From: CAYTOF01 sp964439435
GTDB lineage: Bacteria; Bacillota; Clostridia; Oscillospirales; QAMX01
Direction of reading: 5' to 3'
Assembly: GCA_964439435.1 (NCBI GenBank)
Contig: CAYTOF010000063.1
Location: forward strand, 1 to 12,473
Length of the DNA stretch: 12,473 nucleotides
The position numbers were made by a program, and so were the translations under genes. The notes below the pieces were generated by a model, which was given only the letters and a program-made list of their open reading frames with translations, searched no databases and had not been told where the DNA came from. Positions 6,104-12,473 of this stretch are shown here, in pieces (the first letter of the stretch is position 1; the number at the start of each line of letters is the position of its first letter).

Positions 6104-6793
6104 ATGGAGTCAATAGAGAGAGTGTCCGTGGCGGACATGATAGCAGAACGGATCAAGAAAAAAGTGGCAAGCGGCGAATACAAGCCCGGAGAAAAACTGC
6201 CGACAGAAAAAGAGCTGTGTGAGCTCTTTGATGTGGGGCGCTCCTCCGTCCGTGAGGCTTTTCGCGTGCTGCAAGCCCACGGCATCGTGAATCTGGAGCC
6301 CGGAAAAGGCGCCTTTGTATGCCGCGGGGTTTTTGACGAGGAGGATATTCGCAATTGGTTTGCAGACAGGGAGGCAGACCTTGCCGACTACATGGAAGTT
6401 CGGCTTGCCGTGGAACCCTATGCCGCGCGGCTCGCGGCGGAAAGAGCCACAAAAAAGGAGATTGAAAAGCTTGGCGAGATATTTGCCTCTTATCATGAGG
6501 CGGTCGTTGCAAAGGATGCGCAAGGCCAGGCGATTTTTGAAGAAAAATTTCACAAACAGATCATATACAGCACGGGCAACCTCGTGTTGCAGCGCATGAG
6601 CGAATCCATTTTCAGCTATTTTGTGCCGGTGCTCAGCAAAATCGTTTCACTGCAAGACACCGATGACATCATCTATTTTCACAAAGAGCTCCTTCGAGCC
6701 ATAGAAAACAGAGACGGTGAAAAAAGTGAGACAGTTATGCGCGAGCATTTGCTTGCCGCACAAAAAGATATTGAAGACGCAACAAGGATCTGA
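6104..6793 (+). CDS. FadR/FCD-type GntR transcriptional regulator (FadR-B)
   Basis: A 229-residue paralogue of FadR-A. The GntR winged helix (residues ~8-75) keeps PGEKLPTEKEL and the identical VGRSSVREAFRVLQ recognition helix, which predicts the same DNA target. The FCD domain keeps H150, H193 and H215, but the usual Asp ligand is E146, a conservative change that could alter metal or ligand binding. AGAGGA at 6093-6098 precedes the ATG by 5 bases. An acetyltransferase gene follows after 125 bases with no convincing terminator or promoter, so the pair is probably one transcript. Confidence 0.93.
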   Translation: MESIERVSVADMIAERIKKKVASGEYKPGEKLPTEKELCELFDVGRSSVREAFRVLQAHGIVNLEPGKGAFVCRGVFDEEDIRNWFADREADLADYMEVRLAVEPYAARLAAERATKKEIEKLGEIFASYHEAVVAKDAQGQAIFEEKFHKQIIYSTGNLVLQRMSESIFSYFVPVLSKIVSLQDTDDIIYFHKELLRAIENRDGEKSETVMREHLLAAQKDIEDATRI

Positions 6794-6918
6794 GAATATT
6801 GTTGTAAAAAAACCAATCCTTCGCTCTTGTTGCAAACAAAACCACCGACCACCGAGATCCCAAAACCTTTGATTTGGAACCGGGATATTAGCTGTAATTG
6901 CAGAAAGGCAAAATAACT

Positions 6919-8085
6919 ATGATAGAGATACGCCGCGGAAACGCCTCGGAGTTTTATGAGATCATAGATTTTATAGACTATGTCTTTTCCATGCACAATT
7001 GGCCCCACCACTATCCAAAACTCTCCCCTGTATTATACAGAGAGACCGACAAGTCCATGCACAACATGATCAACTTACGGGAAGATGGCATAATGAAGGC
7101 GAGCTTGCTCTGCTATCCGCGCACCCTTTCTGTGGGCGGGAGAGAGCTGAAGGTCTGCGGAGTGGGTTCTGTGGCAACTCATCCCCGTGCCCGCAACCGC
7201 GGGTTTATGACGATGATCATGGATTACTGCATGGAGGAGATGAAAAAAGACGGGGTACACCTGTCTTATCTCGGGGGAGATCGGGCAAGATACGGCAGAT
7301 TTGGATATGAGATTTCAGGCAACAGCTACAATTTCAGCCTCTCTTTGAAAGACATCAAAGGGAGATACCCTGATTTTGACGCCTCCGAATATACATTTCG
7401 CCGCCTTGAAAGGGATGAGGTCGACCTCCATGAAGCGCTTTTGGAGATATACAGCCAAAAGAAATGGCACTATGTCTACGATGCAGAGGAGTTCTATCTG
7501 CGCATGACACGCATAGGTGCAATCCCCATGGTGATATACGAGGGAGACGAAATCATCGGTTTTATGGACACCCACCAAAAGAGCGACCCCCACACCATAA
7601 ATGAGGTCTGCGTAAAGGATGACGACACCCTGCGCGATGTGCTCTTTTCCTATATGATGCAAAACGGTGTGGGCATATCCTGCCGCATCGGCGAGTGGCA
7701 GCTTGGGGATTTTAAAGACCTGATCGAGATAATAAACCGCGAAGTCAGTTTTTCAGGCTCGGCACAGTGGAAAGTCTTGAACTGGCAAGAGGTTTTGAAA
7801 ACCCTCTTTGAGTTCAAAGCGGGATACACGGCGCTGCTTCCCGGAGAGCTTGTCCTGGATATAGACGGCGAAGTTTTGCAGCTCTCCTATGACGGTAAAA
7901 GCACGGCGGTCATGCCCTGTGACAAACCCGCAAAGGTGCACCTGCCGGGCCTTAGCGCCACCAGGGCATTGCTCGGACCTGTCCCCGAGGCGGTGTTTGG
8001 CAATATGGAGGATGCAAAGCTCCGAGCCCTGCTCAAAAGCTGGTTTCCTCTGCCCCTGACACTGTTTTCACCGGAAAGCGTGTAG
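6919..8085 (+). CDS. Eis-like GNAT family N-acetyltransferase (GNAT1)
   Basis: A 388-residue protein with the Eis-type plan: an N-terminal GNAT fold, a second GNAT-like region and a C-terminal SCP2-like domain (~285-388). The acetyl-CoA motif is VGSVATHPRARNRGFMT (residues ~82-98, with R92-x-x-G95). The RFGY segment at 127-130 matches the YGRFGYG region of Eis proteins that holds a catalytic Tyr. Eis-type enzymes transfer acetyl groups to amines such as aminoglycosides, polyamines or protein lysines; the substrate here is unknown. ATG 6919 is chosen over an upstream in-frame TTG at 6898 because AAAGG at 6904-6908 precedes it and because GNAT2 starts at the same residue (MIEI). It probably shares the FadR-B transcript. 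Confidence 0.88.
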   Translation: MIEIRRGNASEFYEIIDFIDYVFSMHNWPHHYPKLSPVLYRETDKSMHNMINLREDGIMKASLLCYPRTLSVGGRELKVCGVGSVATHPRARNRGFMTMIMDYCMEEMKKDGVHLSYLGGDRARYGRFGYEISGNSYNFSLSLKDIKGRYPDFDASEYTFRRLERDEVDLHEALLEIYSQKKWHYVYDAEEFYLRMTRIGAIPMVIYEGDEIIGFMDTHQKSDPHTINEVCVKDDDTLRDVLFSYMMQNGVGISCRIGEWQLGDFKDLIEIINREVSFSGSAQWKVLNWQEVLKTLFEFKAGYTALLPGELVLDIDGEVLQLSYDGKSTAVMPCDKPAKVHLPGLSATRALLGPVPEAVFGNMEDAKLRALLKSWFPLPLTLFSPESV

Positions 8086-8153
8086 CCCCTCACACGCGAA
8101 GACAAACCAAAAACAACACTTAGCTATCAACTTTTCTCCTTTTTGATATATGT

Positions 8154-8217
8154 AACGGGCTCAACCCCTATCAAATCCGCACCGCCGCGAATTGGATATG
8201 GGGTTGAGCCCGTTTTA
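8154..8217 (+). terminator. Intrinsic terminator after GNAT1
   Basis: AACGGGCTCAACCCC (8154-8168) pairs perfectly with its complement at 8200-8214, with some further pairing inside a long loop, and the stem runs into TTTT. Confidence 0.85.
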
Positions 8218-8357
8218 TCCGGATTCGTATTTTAGCAGGGCAAATCGCATAGCTGTAAACTCATTCACTTTACAACAGGTTTACAAGACAATATCCATAT
8301 GTTGCCACAAAAAGCGAGGGATTGCACGCCGTACAATGAATAAATTGCGGTGTATGG
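8218..8357. other. Intergenic stretch with no recognised feature
   Basis: Between the GNAT1 terminator and the GNAT2 promoter I see no gene, repeat or operator. An 84-codon plus-strand frame from 8192 begins inside the terminator stem, lacks a ribosome site and crosses the next promoter, so it is not called. Confidence 0.6.
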
Positions 8358-8385
8358 TTGACAAATTAAATAGAAGTGTTAAAAT
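8358..8385 (+). promoter_or_regulatory. Sigma-A promoter of GNAT2
   Basis: TTGACA at 8358-8363, a 16-bp spacer and TAAAAT at 8380-8385. A ~100-base leader follows. The GACATCAGACAAT operator is absent, so GNAT2 appears to lie outside the FadR circuit. Confidence 0.75.
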
Positions 8386-8492
8386 GAAAAAACCAACCGA
8401 CAAAGGGCCGCAACAGGCACTGAGGGCGAGCCCGGCGAAGTTTTGAAGCAGTGAGATTACAACAAAAATATAGAAAAGAGGGCAAGCACATC

Positions 8493-9659
8493 ATGATAGA
8501 AATAAGCCGAGGGAAGTTCTCCGAGTATGACGAAACCATAGATTTTATAGACTATGTCTTTTCGATGGCGAGCGATCCCCACCACTTTCCGAGACGCGCT
8601 CCTGTTTTGTACAGAGAGACGGAAGAAGCCATGCACAACTTTATAAACTTGAGGGAGGACGGCATAATCAAAGCAAGTCTGCTTTGCTATCCCCGCACAC
8701 TTTGCGTAGGTGAAGCGGAGCTGAAGCTGTGTGGCATAGGCTCAGTCGCCACACATCCCAGAGCGCGAAATCGTGGGTTTATGACAATGATCATGGACTA
8801 TGCCACTAGGGAGATGGAAGAACAAGGGGTTCATCTTGCTTATCTTGGGGGAGATCGAGGGCGATACAACAGATTCGGATATGAAATGGGAGGCAACAGT
8901 TACAGCATTTCTCTTTCCCTACGGGCGCTGAAGGGGAAATATCCAAACTATGATGCCTCCAAATACGAATTTCGCCCTCTGCAAAGAGACGAAACCGACG
9001 TGCTGGAAAAGCTGCTTGCAATATACAATCAAAAGAGCTGGCACTATGTCTACAACACGGAGGATTTTTATCTGCGCATGATTCGGAGCGGGGCTGCTCC
9101 GATAACCGTTTATGAAGATGGTGAAGTTGTCGGCTTTATTGACCTGTACACAAAAAAGAGCCCTTTCACTGTGGATGAAATCCGCCTGGCGGATGATATG
9201 GCCACTTGTGATGTTCTGTTTTCCTATATGATCCAAAAGAACGCAGAGATTCACTGCCGCATAGCTTTTTGGCAGCTTGAGCATTTTAAAGAGATGATAG
9301 AGATAGCAGGCCGTGAAATCAGCTTGCAGTCATCGAGACAGTGGAAAGTGCTTGACTGGCAGGAGGTGCTGAGAGCCCTCTTTGAGTTCAAGGCAGGCTT
9401 TGCGCCGCTCCTTGCAGGTATCCTTGTCGTAGACATCGACGGCCGGAAACTCTCAATCTCCTATGACGGAAAGAACACGGTGGTAGAGCCAACAGACGGC
9501 AGGGCCGATTTGAGTTTTCCCGGGCTTAGCGCCATCAGGGGCTTGCTTGGCTCAGTTCCGGAGGCGGTGATGGAGCCCATGGAGGACGCAAAGCTCTATG
9601 CCTTGGTCAAAAACTGGTTTCCGCTCTCCCTTTCCCTATTTGGGCCGGAAAGCGTATAG
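8493..9659 (+). CDS. Eis-like GNAT family N-acetyltransferase (GNAT2)
   Basis: A 388-residue paralogue of GNAT1 with identical length and no visible gaps in alignment. It is roughly 60% identical overall by eye and nearly 80% over the first 100 residues. The acetyl-CoA motif (SVATHPRARNRGFMT) and RFGY at 127-130 are kept. The C-terminal SCP2-like domain ends LFGPESV, against LFSPESV in GNAT1. Start ATG 8493 follows GAGGG at 8478-8482; an in-frame upstream start at 8451 would lack a ribosome site and add residues absent from GNAT1. It has its own promoter and terminator. The pair is most simply explained by an old tandem duplication, with divergence mostly in the middle region (residues ~110-280). 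Confidence 0.88.
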   Translation: MIEISRGKFSEYDETIDFIDYVFSMASDPHHFPRRAPVLYRETEEAMHNFINLREDGIIKASLLCYPRTLCVGEAELKLCGIGSVATHPRARNRGFMTMIMDYATREMEEQGVHLAYLGGDRGRYNRFGYEMGGNSYSISLSLRALKGKYPNYDASKYEFRPLQRDETDVLEKLLAIYNQKSWHYVYNTEDFYLRMIRSGAAPITVYEDGEVVGFIDLYTKKSPFTVDEIRLADDMATCDVLFSYMIQKNAEIHCRIAFWQLEHFKEMIEIAGREISLQSSRQWKVLDWQEVLRALFEFKAGFAPLLAGILVVDIDGRKLSISYDGKNTVVEPTDGRADLSFPGLSAIRGLLGSVPEAVMEPMEDAKLYALVKNWFPLSLSLFGPESV

Positions 9660-9730
9660 CCTTGAAAAGCTTTATCAAAAGCTTGAAAGATCACAACTGA
9701 CACTGCTTTTGAAGCTTTACAATCTTTATA

Positions 9731-9766
9731 AAAAGAGCATAGTCGCGGTGGCGATTATGCCCTTTT
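9731..9766 (+). terminator. Terminator after GNAT2
   Basis: The arms AAAAGaGCATAgTCGC and GCGAtTATGCcCTTTT pair around a GGTG loop with one mismatch and one G-U pair. The A-tract and T-tract belong to the stem, so it could work in both directions. Confidence 0.7.
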
Positions 9767-9867
9767 GCTTTCCCGTTCTTTTGGAAAAGGTGTTCAACTC
9801 GGCGCCGAATGCTCCACAAAGCCTTTGCAAATTTTGAAAAAGCGGATTCAGTCGGAGCTTTGAGTTT

Positions 9868-9896
9868 TTGATTTGTTATAAGGATTATGATATTAT
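9868..9896 (+). promoter_or_regulatory. Probable promoter upstream of the 163-residue lipoprotein
   Basis: TTGATT at 9868-9873, a 17-bp spacer and TATTAT at 9891-9896. Initiation is expected near 9903, giving a ~270-base leader before the lipoprotein gene. Confidence 0.55.
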
Positions 9897-9969
9897 GTAA
9901 ACAATGTATCATACCTGTGTTGTCTGAAAAAAATGTAATCTAAAATTTATAGGAGGTGGATATCAAGGT

Positions 9970-10143
9970 TTGGCTCCAAAACCTGAGCTGAAGAGGGAAG
10001 CAGGGAAAGGATCTTGCTTTTTTAAACGGAAAAGGCGGATCCGAATTGAAAGCACCCGATGTGTTGTTGAAGGCAGCTTTTATGAGGTTGCCCCGACGCA
10101 AAACCATTTCGCAGAAATAGAAGTTGAACTTTTGGGAGTCTGA
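9970..10143 (+). CDS. Candidate small protein of about 57 residues, TTG start
   Basis: An open frame starting at TTG 9970 reads MAPKPELKREAGKGSCFF.., goes on with a basic patch (KRKRRIRI), then ..FYEVAPTQNHFAEIEVELLGV and stops at TGA 10141-10143. Very strong ribosome-site complementarity, AGGAGGTGGAT, lies at 9951-9961 with no ATG after it; TTG 9970 is the nearest in-frame start, at slightly long spacing. The composition looks protein-like but the frame is short enough to arise by chance. It would precede the lipoprotein gene by 29 bases. No family recognised. A decayed gene or a non-coding leader are real alternatives. Confidence 0.35.
   Translation: MAPKPELKREAGKGSCFFKRKRRIRIESTRCVVEGSFYEVAPTQNHFAEIEVELLGV
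9998..10023 (+). terminator. Terminator-like hairpin in the lipoprotein leader
   Basis: AAGCAGGG (9998-10005) pairs with TCTTGCTT (10012-10019) using two G-U pairs around a 6-base loop, and a run of six T ends at 10023. If functional it would give a ~120-base short RNA or attenuate the lipoprotein gene. It overlaps the candidate small protein, so both readings may not be true. Confidence 0.35.
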
Positions 10144-10172
10144 AAAAACAACAGCGAAAGGAGAGGCACAAT

Positions 10173-10664
10173 ATGAAAAAGAGAATTGTTGTTTGTTTTC
10201 TTATTTTAATCCTTGCATTGACCGCATGCGGCGGCAATGCCGACTCGAAGGAACCCGTCAACAGCAAAAACGAGAATCAAATCACAAAGACACAGGACAA
10301 AACAAAACAAGAAAATTATGTGCCCCAAAAAGCAGTGCCAAAAAATCTGCCGGTCTATCCGGGAGCAACTTTGTTTCATGATGAAATGACTTTTTGGGAA
10401 AATCATTGGATATGGGATTTTTATACAACCGGCAGCGGAAATGAAATCATTGCATTTTTTGAAACTGAACTCAAGAAAATGGGATATGAAATTCTTGAAG
10501 GTAATTTTGGGGCAGATCGTCATGAATTTTATTTATTTGCAGGGTTGTTTGATATTCAAATCAGCAACTTAGACAGCGAAAAAGATCCGGACAAATTCAA
10601 TCCGGACACACCGGGACGCGGTTACAGCATTCTGGTAAACCTTGAAGCTTTGGAAGGCCGATAA
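10173..10664 (+). CDS. Small lipoprotein of unknown function
   Basis: A 163-residue predicted lipoprotein. MKKR plus a hydrophobic stretch leads to the lipobox LTA-C19, followed by a polar, Asn/Lys-rich linker to about residue 48. The mature part has LPVYPGATL, then DFYTTGSGNEIIAFFETELKKMGYEI, a pattern seen in small envelope lipoproteins in which a Pro-Gly-Ala segment precedes an FY-type helix; I cannot name the family. GAAAGGAGAGG at 10158-10168 ends 4 bases before the ATG. The gene is AT-rich (about 40% GC by rough count) compared with the GH42 gene beside it. It ends at a strong terminator and is convergent with the GH42 gene. Confidence 0.8.
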   Translation: MKKRIVVCFLILILALTACGGNADSKEPVNSKNENQITKTQDKTKQENYVPQKAVPKNLPVYPGATLFHDEMTFWENHWIWDFYTTGSGNEIIAFFETELKKMGYEILEGNFGADRHEFYLFAGLFDIQISNLDSEKDPDKFNPDTPGRGYSILVNLEALEGR

Positions 10665-10684
10665 GATATAAGCAAAGCAGATTT

Positions 10685-10727
10685 CAGACCACATCGGAAA
10701 GTGCAATGTCCGATGTGGTCTGATTTT
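10685..10727 (+). terminator. Intrinsic terminator between convergent genes
   Basis: CAGACCACATCGGA (10685-10698) pairs perfectly with its complement at 10709-10722 around a 10-base loop, followed by ATTTT. It serves the lipoprotein gene. On the minus strand the stem is not followed by a T-run, so it is a poor terminator for the GH42 transcript. Confidence 0.85.
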
Positions 10728-10809
10728 GTAGGCTTTATGGCTGTTTTTATGTTGTAACTCGTTTTTTTGAAGGTGTTTTATTGCATGTGCGGCTTTCGCG
10801 TGTAAACCC

Positions 10810-12473
10810 TCACAGCACCCTTGCAAACAAAACATCATACCCTGCGATTTCAATCTCGCCCTCTATTTTGCGCCCGCCAAGCTCGTCGTAGAGCGGGATA
10901 TTTGGCACAAAAGAAACGGGACTTTCCTTGGCGTTGACGGCAAGGAGATAGAGCTTGTCGTCTTTTCTGCGGGAGGAGATGATAACCCCGTCCGGCACAT
11001 TGAGCAGAGGGGAGAGGTCAAAGCGCTCTGCGAGCAGGTGTCCCATGGCTTCGAAATATTCCTGCGAGGTCGCCGTGGAGACAAAGGTCAGGACATGGCC
11101 CTTGCCGTGGGCGTTGAGCACCACCGCGGGGAGGCCCTTGAGCTTTCCGCAGGTGTATGTAGCCACGGGTGTGGCTGTGGTCAGCCGCAGTTTTTGCATG
11201 GTGCCGGCGGGGCGATAGCTTTCGCCGTTTTCAAAGCGCACGGCGATCTCATCTCCGCTGCCTTGCTGCTGTTTTTCCATCTCAGCAACTCCGATGGAGG
11301 AGATGACTTCGCACCCCGCCATCTTCGCAAACAGCCCCGGCTGCAAAAGCGGAAGCAGTGCATTGTTTGCATCCCGCGTGCCGCACTCTGAGTTTATAAT
11401 GAGGATGCCACCCTCTCGAACAAAAACCTCCAAACGCTCCAAAGTGTCATCGCTCAAAAAGCGGAGATTTGGTGCGGCTATCAATTTATAGGGAGAAAAA
11501 TCATCCGAGGGGAAAATCACATCGACATCTTGGCGCAGGGAGTTTTTCAGCCCGCCGTGTATGTTGAAAAAATCCTGGTCATAGGCGCCGTCCACCGTCC
11601 AACCGGCGGTTGCCCAGCTGTTTTCATAGGAATACATCGTGGCGATTTCAGACACCGTCTGCGCTCCGTCGATTTTGTGGTAGTGCTCCCCAAGCTCTCC
11701 GGCCAGGCGGACAAACTCATGGGCCGTCTCGCCGGGCTCACCGTTTCGGGCCAGTATGCTGCCGTGCCCCTGCTCAACGCCTCCCAGAGGAGTGCGCCAT
11801 TCGTAGAAAAAGGTGGAAAAAGCCCCGTGGGCCACGTTCATCCAGGTCTGCGCGCGCACCACACCTGTCTTTTGGTTTGCGCTTGCGATGGCAGACTGCT
11901 CCGCAACGACAAATTTGCCCTTGCCGTTGGAGAGGCGGCGGCAGAGGTCGTGCTCCATGCTCGCGTGAAATTGAAAACGGTAGTAGTCGTTGTAGGGTGT
12001 GGGCACATAGTTGTCCCAGGCGGCAAAATCCAAAAACTCCGACGCATCTTCGCAGGAAACAGACCAATTGGCGCCGGGCCAGTTGGTGTATATGAAGCGT
12101 TCGCCGATGTATTTGCGCAGTATCTCCGTCTCCATCTTGAGCAGGCGGTTGAAGATAAAGGAAAAATAGCGGCGATAGTCCAGGCGCATGGCAGGGGACC
12201 AGCCGCCCTCGGCCGCGTTCACGGGGAGGAAAATCTCGTCAAAGTCGTTGTAGACATTGGACCACATGATGGTAAACCAGGCGCGGTTGAGCTCCTCTAT
12301 GGAGCCGTATTTGTCTCTGAGCCAGCGGCGAAAACCCCGCTCGCAGCGCGCGTCGTAGCAGACAAAGGGGAACCCGGGTTCGTTGTCCAGTTGCCAACCG
12401 ATGATGTGGGGGTGGTCCCCCAGGGCTTTGGCCTGCTCCTCCGTTATGCGCCGTGCATACTCCAAAAAGATTT
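10810..12473 (-). CDS. Beta-galactosidase, glycoside hydrolase family 42 (5' end missing)
   Basis: The C-terminal ~553 residues of a GH42 enzyme, open through the right edge (reading IFLEYARRITEEQ). GH42 enzymes cleave terminal beta-galactosides with retention. The acid/base Glu is in LDNEPGF (codon at 12379-12381) and the nucleophile in FVVAEQSA (codon at 11899-11901), 160 residues apart, close to the family's usual distance. The (beta/alpha)8 barrel is followed by the middle domain and a short C-terminal domain. About 110 N-terminal residues should lie outside the window. The family's zinc-type cluster (CxCxxC) is reduced to C-Y-D-A-R-C, the middle Cys being Asp. No signal peptide can be judged. 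The gene is GC-rich (about 55-60% by rough count) relative to its neighbours, and its transcription runs against all others here. Confidence 0.92.
   Translation of the reverse strand, partial: IFLEYARRITEEQAKALGDHPHIIGWQLDNEPGFPFVCYDARCERGFRRWLRDKYGSIEELNRAWFTIMWSNVYNDFDEIFLPVNAAEGGWSPAMRLDYRRYFSFIFNRLLKMETEILRKYIGERFIYTNWPGANWSVSCEDASEFLDFAAWDNYVPTPYNDYYRFQFHASMEHDLCRRLSNGKGKFVVAEQSAIASANQKTGVVRAQTWMNVAHGAFSTFFYEWRTPLGGVEQGHGSILARNGEPGETAHEFVRLAGELGEHYHKIDGAQTVSEIATMYSYENSWATAGWTVDGAYDQDFFNIHGGLKNSLRQDVDVIFPSDDFSPYKLIAAPNLRFLSDDTLERLEVFVREGGILIINSECGTRDANNALLPLLQPGLFAKMAGCEVISSIGVAEMEKQQQGSGDEIAVRFENGESYRPAGTMQKLRLTTATPVATYTCGKLKGLPAVVLNAHGKGHVLTFVSTATSQEYFEAMGHLLAERFDLSPLLNVPDGVIISSRRKDDKLYLLAVNAKESPVSFVPNIPLYDELGGRKIEGEIEIAGYDVLFARVL

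Noticed and set aside
6857..6886. Hairpin ATCCC/GGGAT between FadR-B and GNAT1 as a terminator
   Set aside because: Only 5 paired bases and no T-tract, so it was not taken as the end of the FadR-B transcript.
8192..8446. 84-codon plus-strand reading frame
   Set aside because: It begins inside the GNAT1 terminator stem, crosses the GNAT2 promoter and lacks a ribosome site.
9920..9927. TTGTCTGA, the reverse complement of part of the shared operator, near the lipoprotein promoter
   Set aside because: Only 8 bases, not at the same place relative to the -10 box, and about 0.4 such hits are expected by chance in a window of this length.
9951..10023. Possible TPP-, cobalamin- or SRP-like RNA (ACCTGAGCTGAAG..GGGAAGCAGGG)
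   Set aside because: Only short fragments resemble those RNAs; the other obligatory conserved boxes are missing.

Overview
The window looks like a chromosomal segment of an uncultured anaerobic Firmicute (Clostridia, plausibly Oscillospiraceae/Ruminococcaceae-like), probably from a draft or metagenome assembly. The grounds are strong AGGAGG-type ribosome sites, near-consensus TTGACA-N17-TATAAT promoters, lipoproteins with Thr/Ser-rich linkers, GC-rich hairpin repeats between genes, and a 10-N scaffold gap inside a gene. The lineage is inference; there is no rRNA or other marker gene.

Layout, left to right. 1-581 has no gene but holds several related GC-rich inverted-repeat elements and the promoter/operator of the first regulator. 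582-2809: a FadR/FCD-type GntR regulator (FadR-A), then a lipoprotein solute-binding protein (SBP1), probably one transcript ending at a strong terminator. 3098-4039: a cytoplasmic calcineurin-like metallophosphoesterase with its own promoter and terminator. 4140-5844: promoter, operator, a ~225-nt structured leader and a second solute-binding lipoprotein (SBP2) interrupted by the N gap. 6023-8085: a second FadR-type regulator (FadR-B), then an Eis-like GNAT acetyltransferase, probably co-transcribed. 8358-9659: a second Eis-like acetyltransferase, a same-length paralogue of the first, with its own promoter. 9868-10664: promoter, a leader that may encode a ~58-residue peptide, and a 163-residue lipoprotein of unknown function. 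10810-12473, minus strand: the C-terminal ~550 residues of a GH42 beta-galactosidase that runs off the right edge.

The most interesting structure is regulatory. Three promoters (FadR-A/SBP1, SBP2, FadR-B/GNAT1) carry the same 13-mer GACATCAGACAAT just downstream of the -10 box; two of them share 20 of 20 bases. The two regulators have almost identical recognition helices. This suggests a local circuit in which two paralogous FadR-type repressors control themselves, two surface solute-binding lipoproteins and one acetyltransferase. No transporter permease or catabolic gene accompanies the binding proteins here, so the ligand is unknown. The nearby GH42 enzyme fits a carbohydrate-oriented neighbourhood but does not prove it.

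No CRISPR array, tRNA, rRNA, transposase or phage gene was seen.
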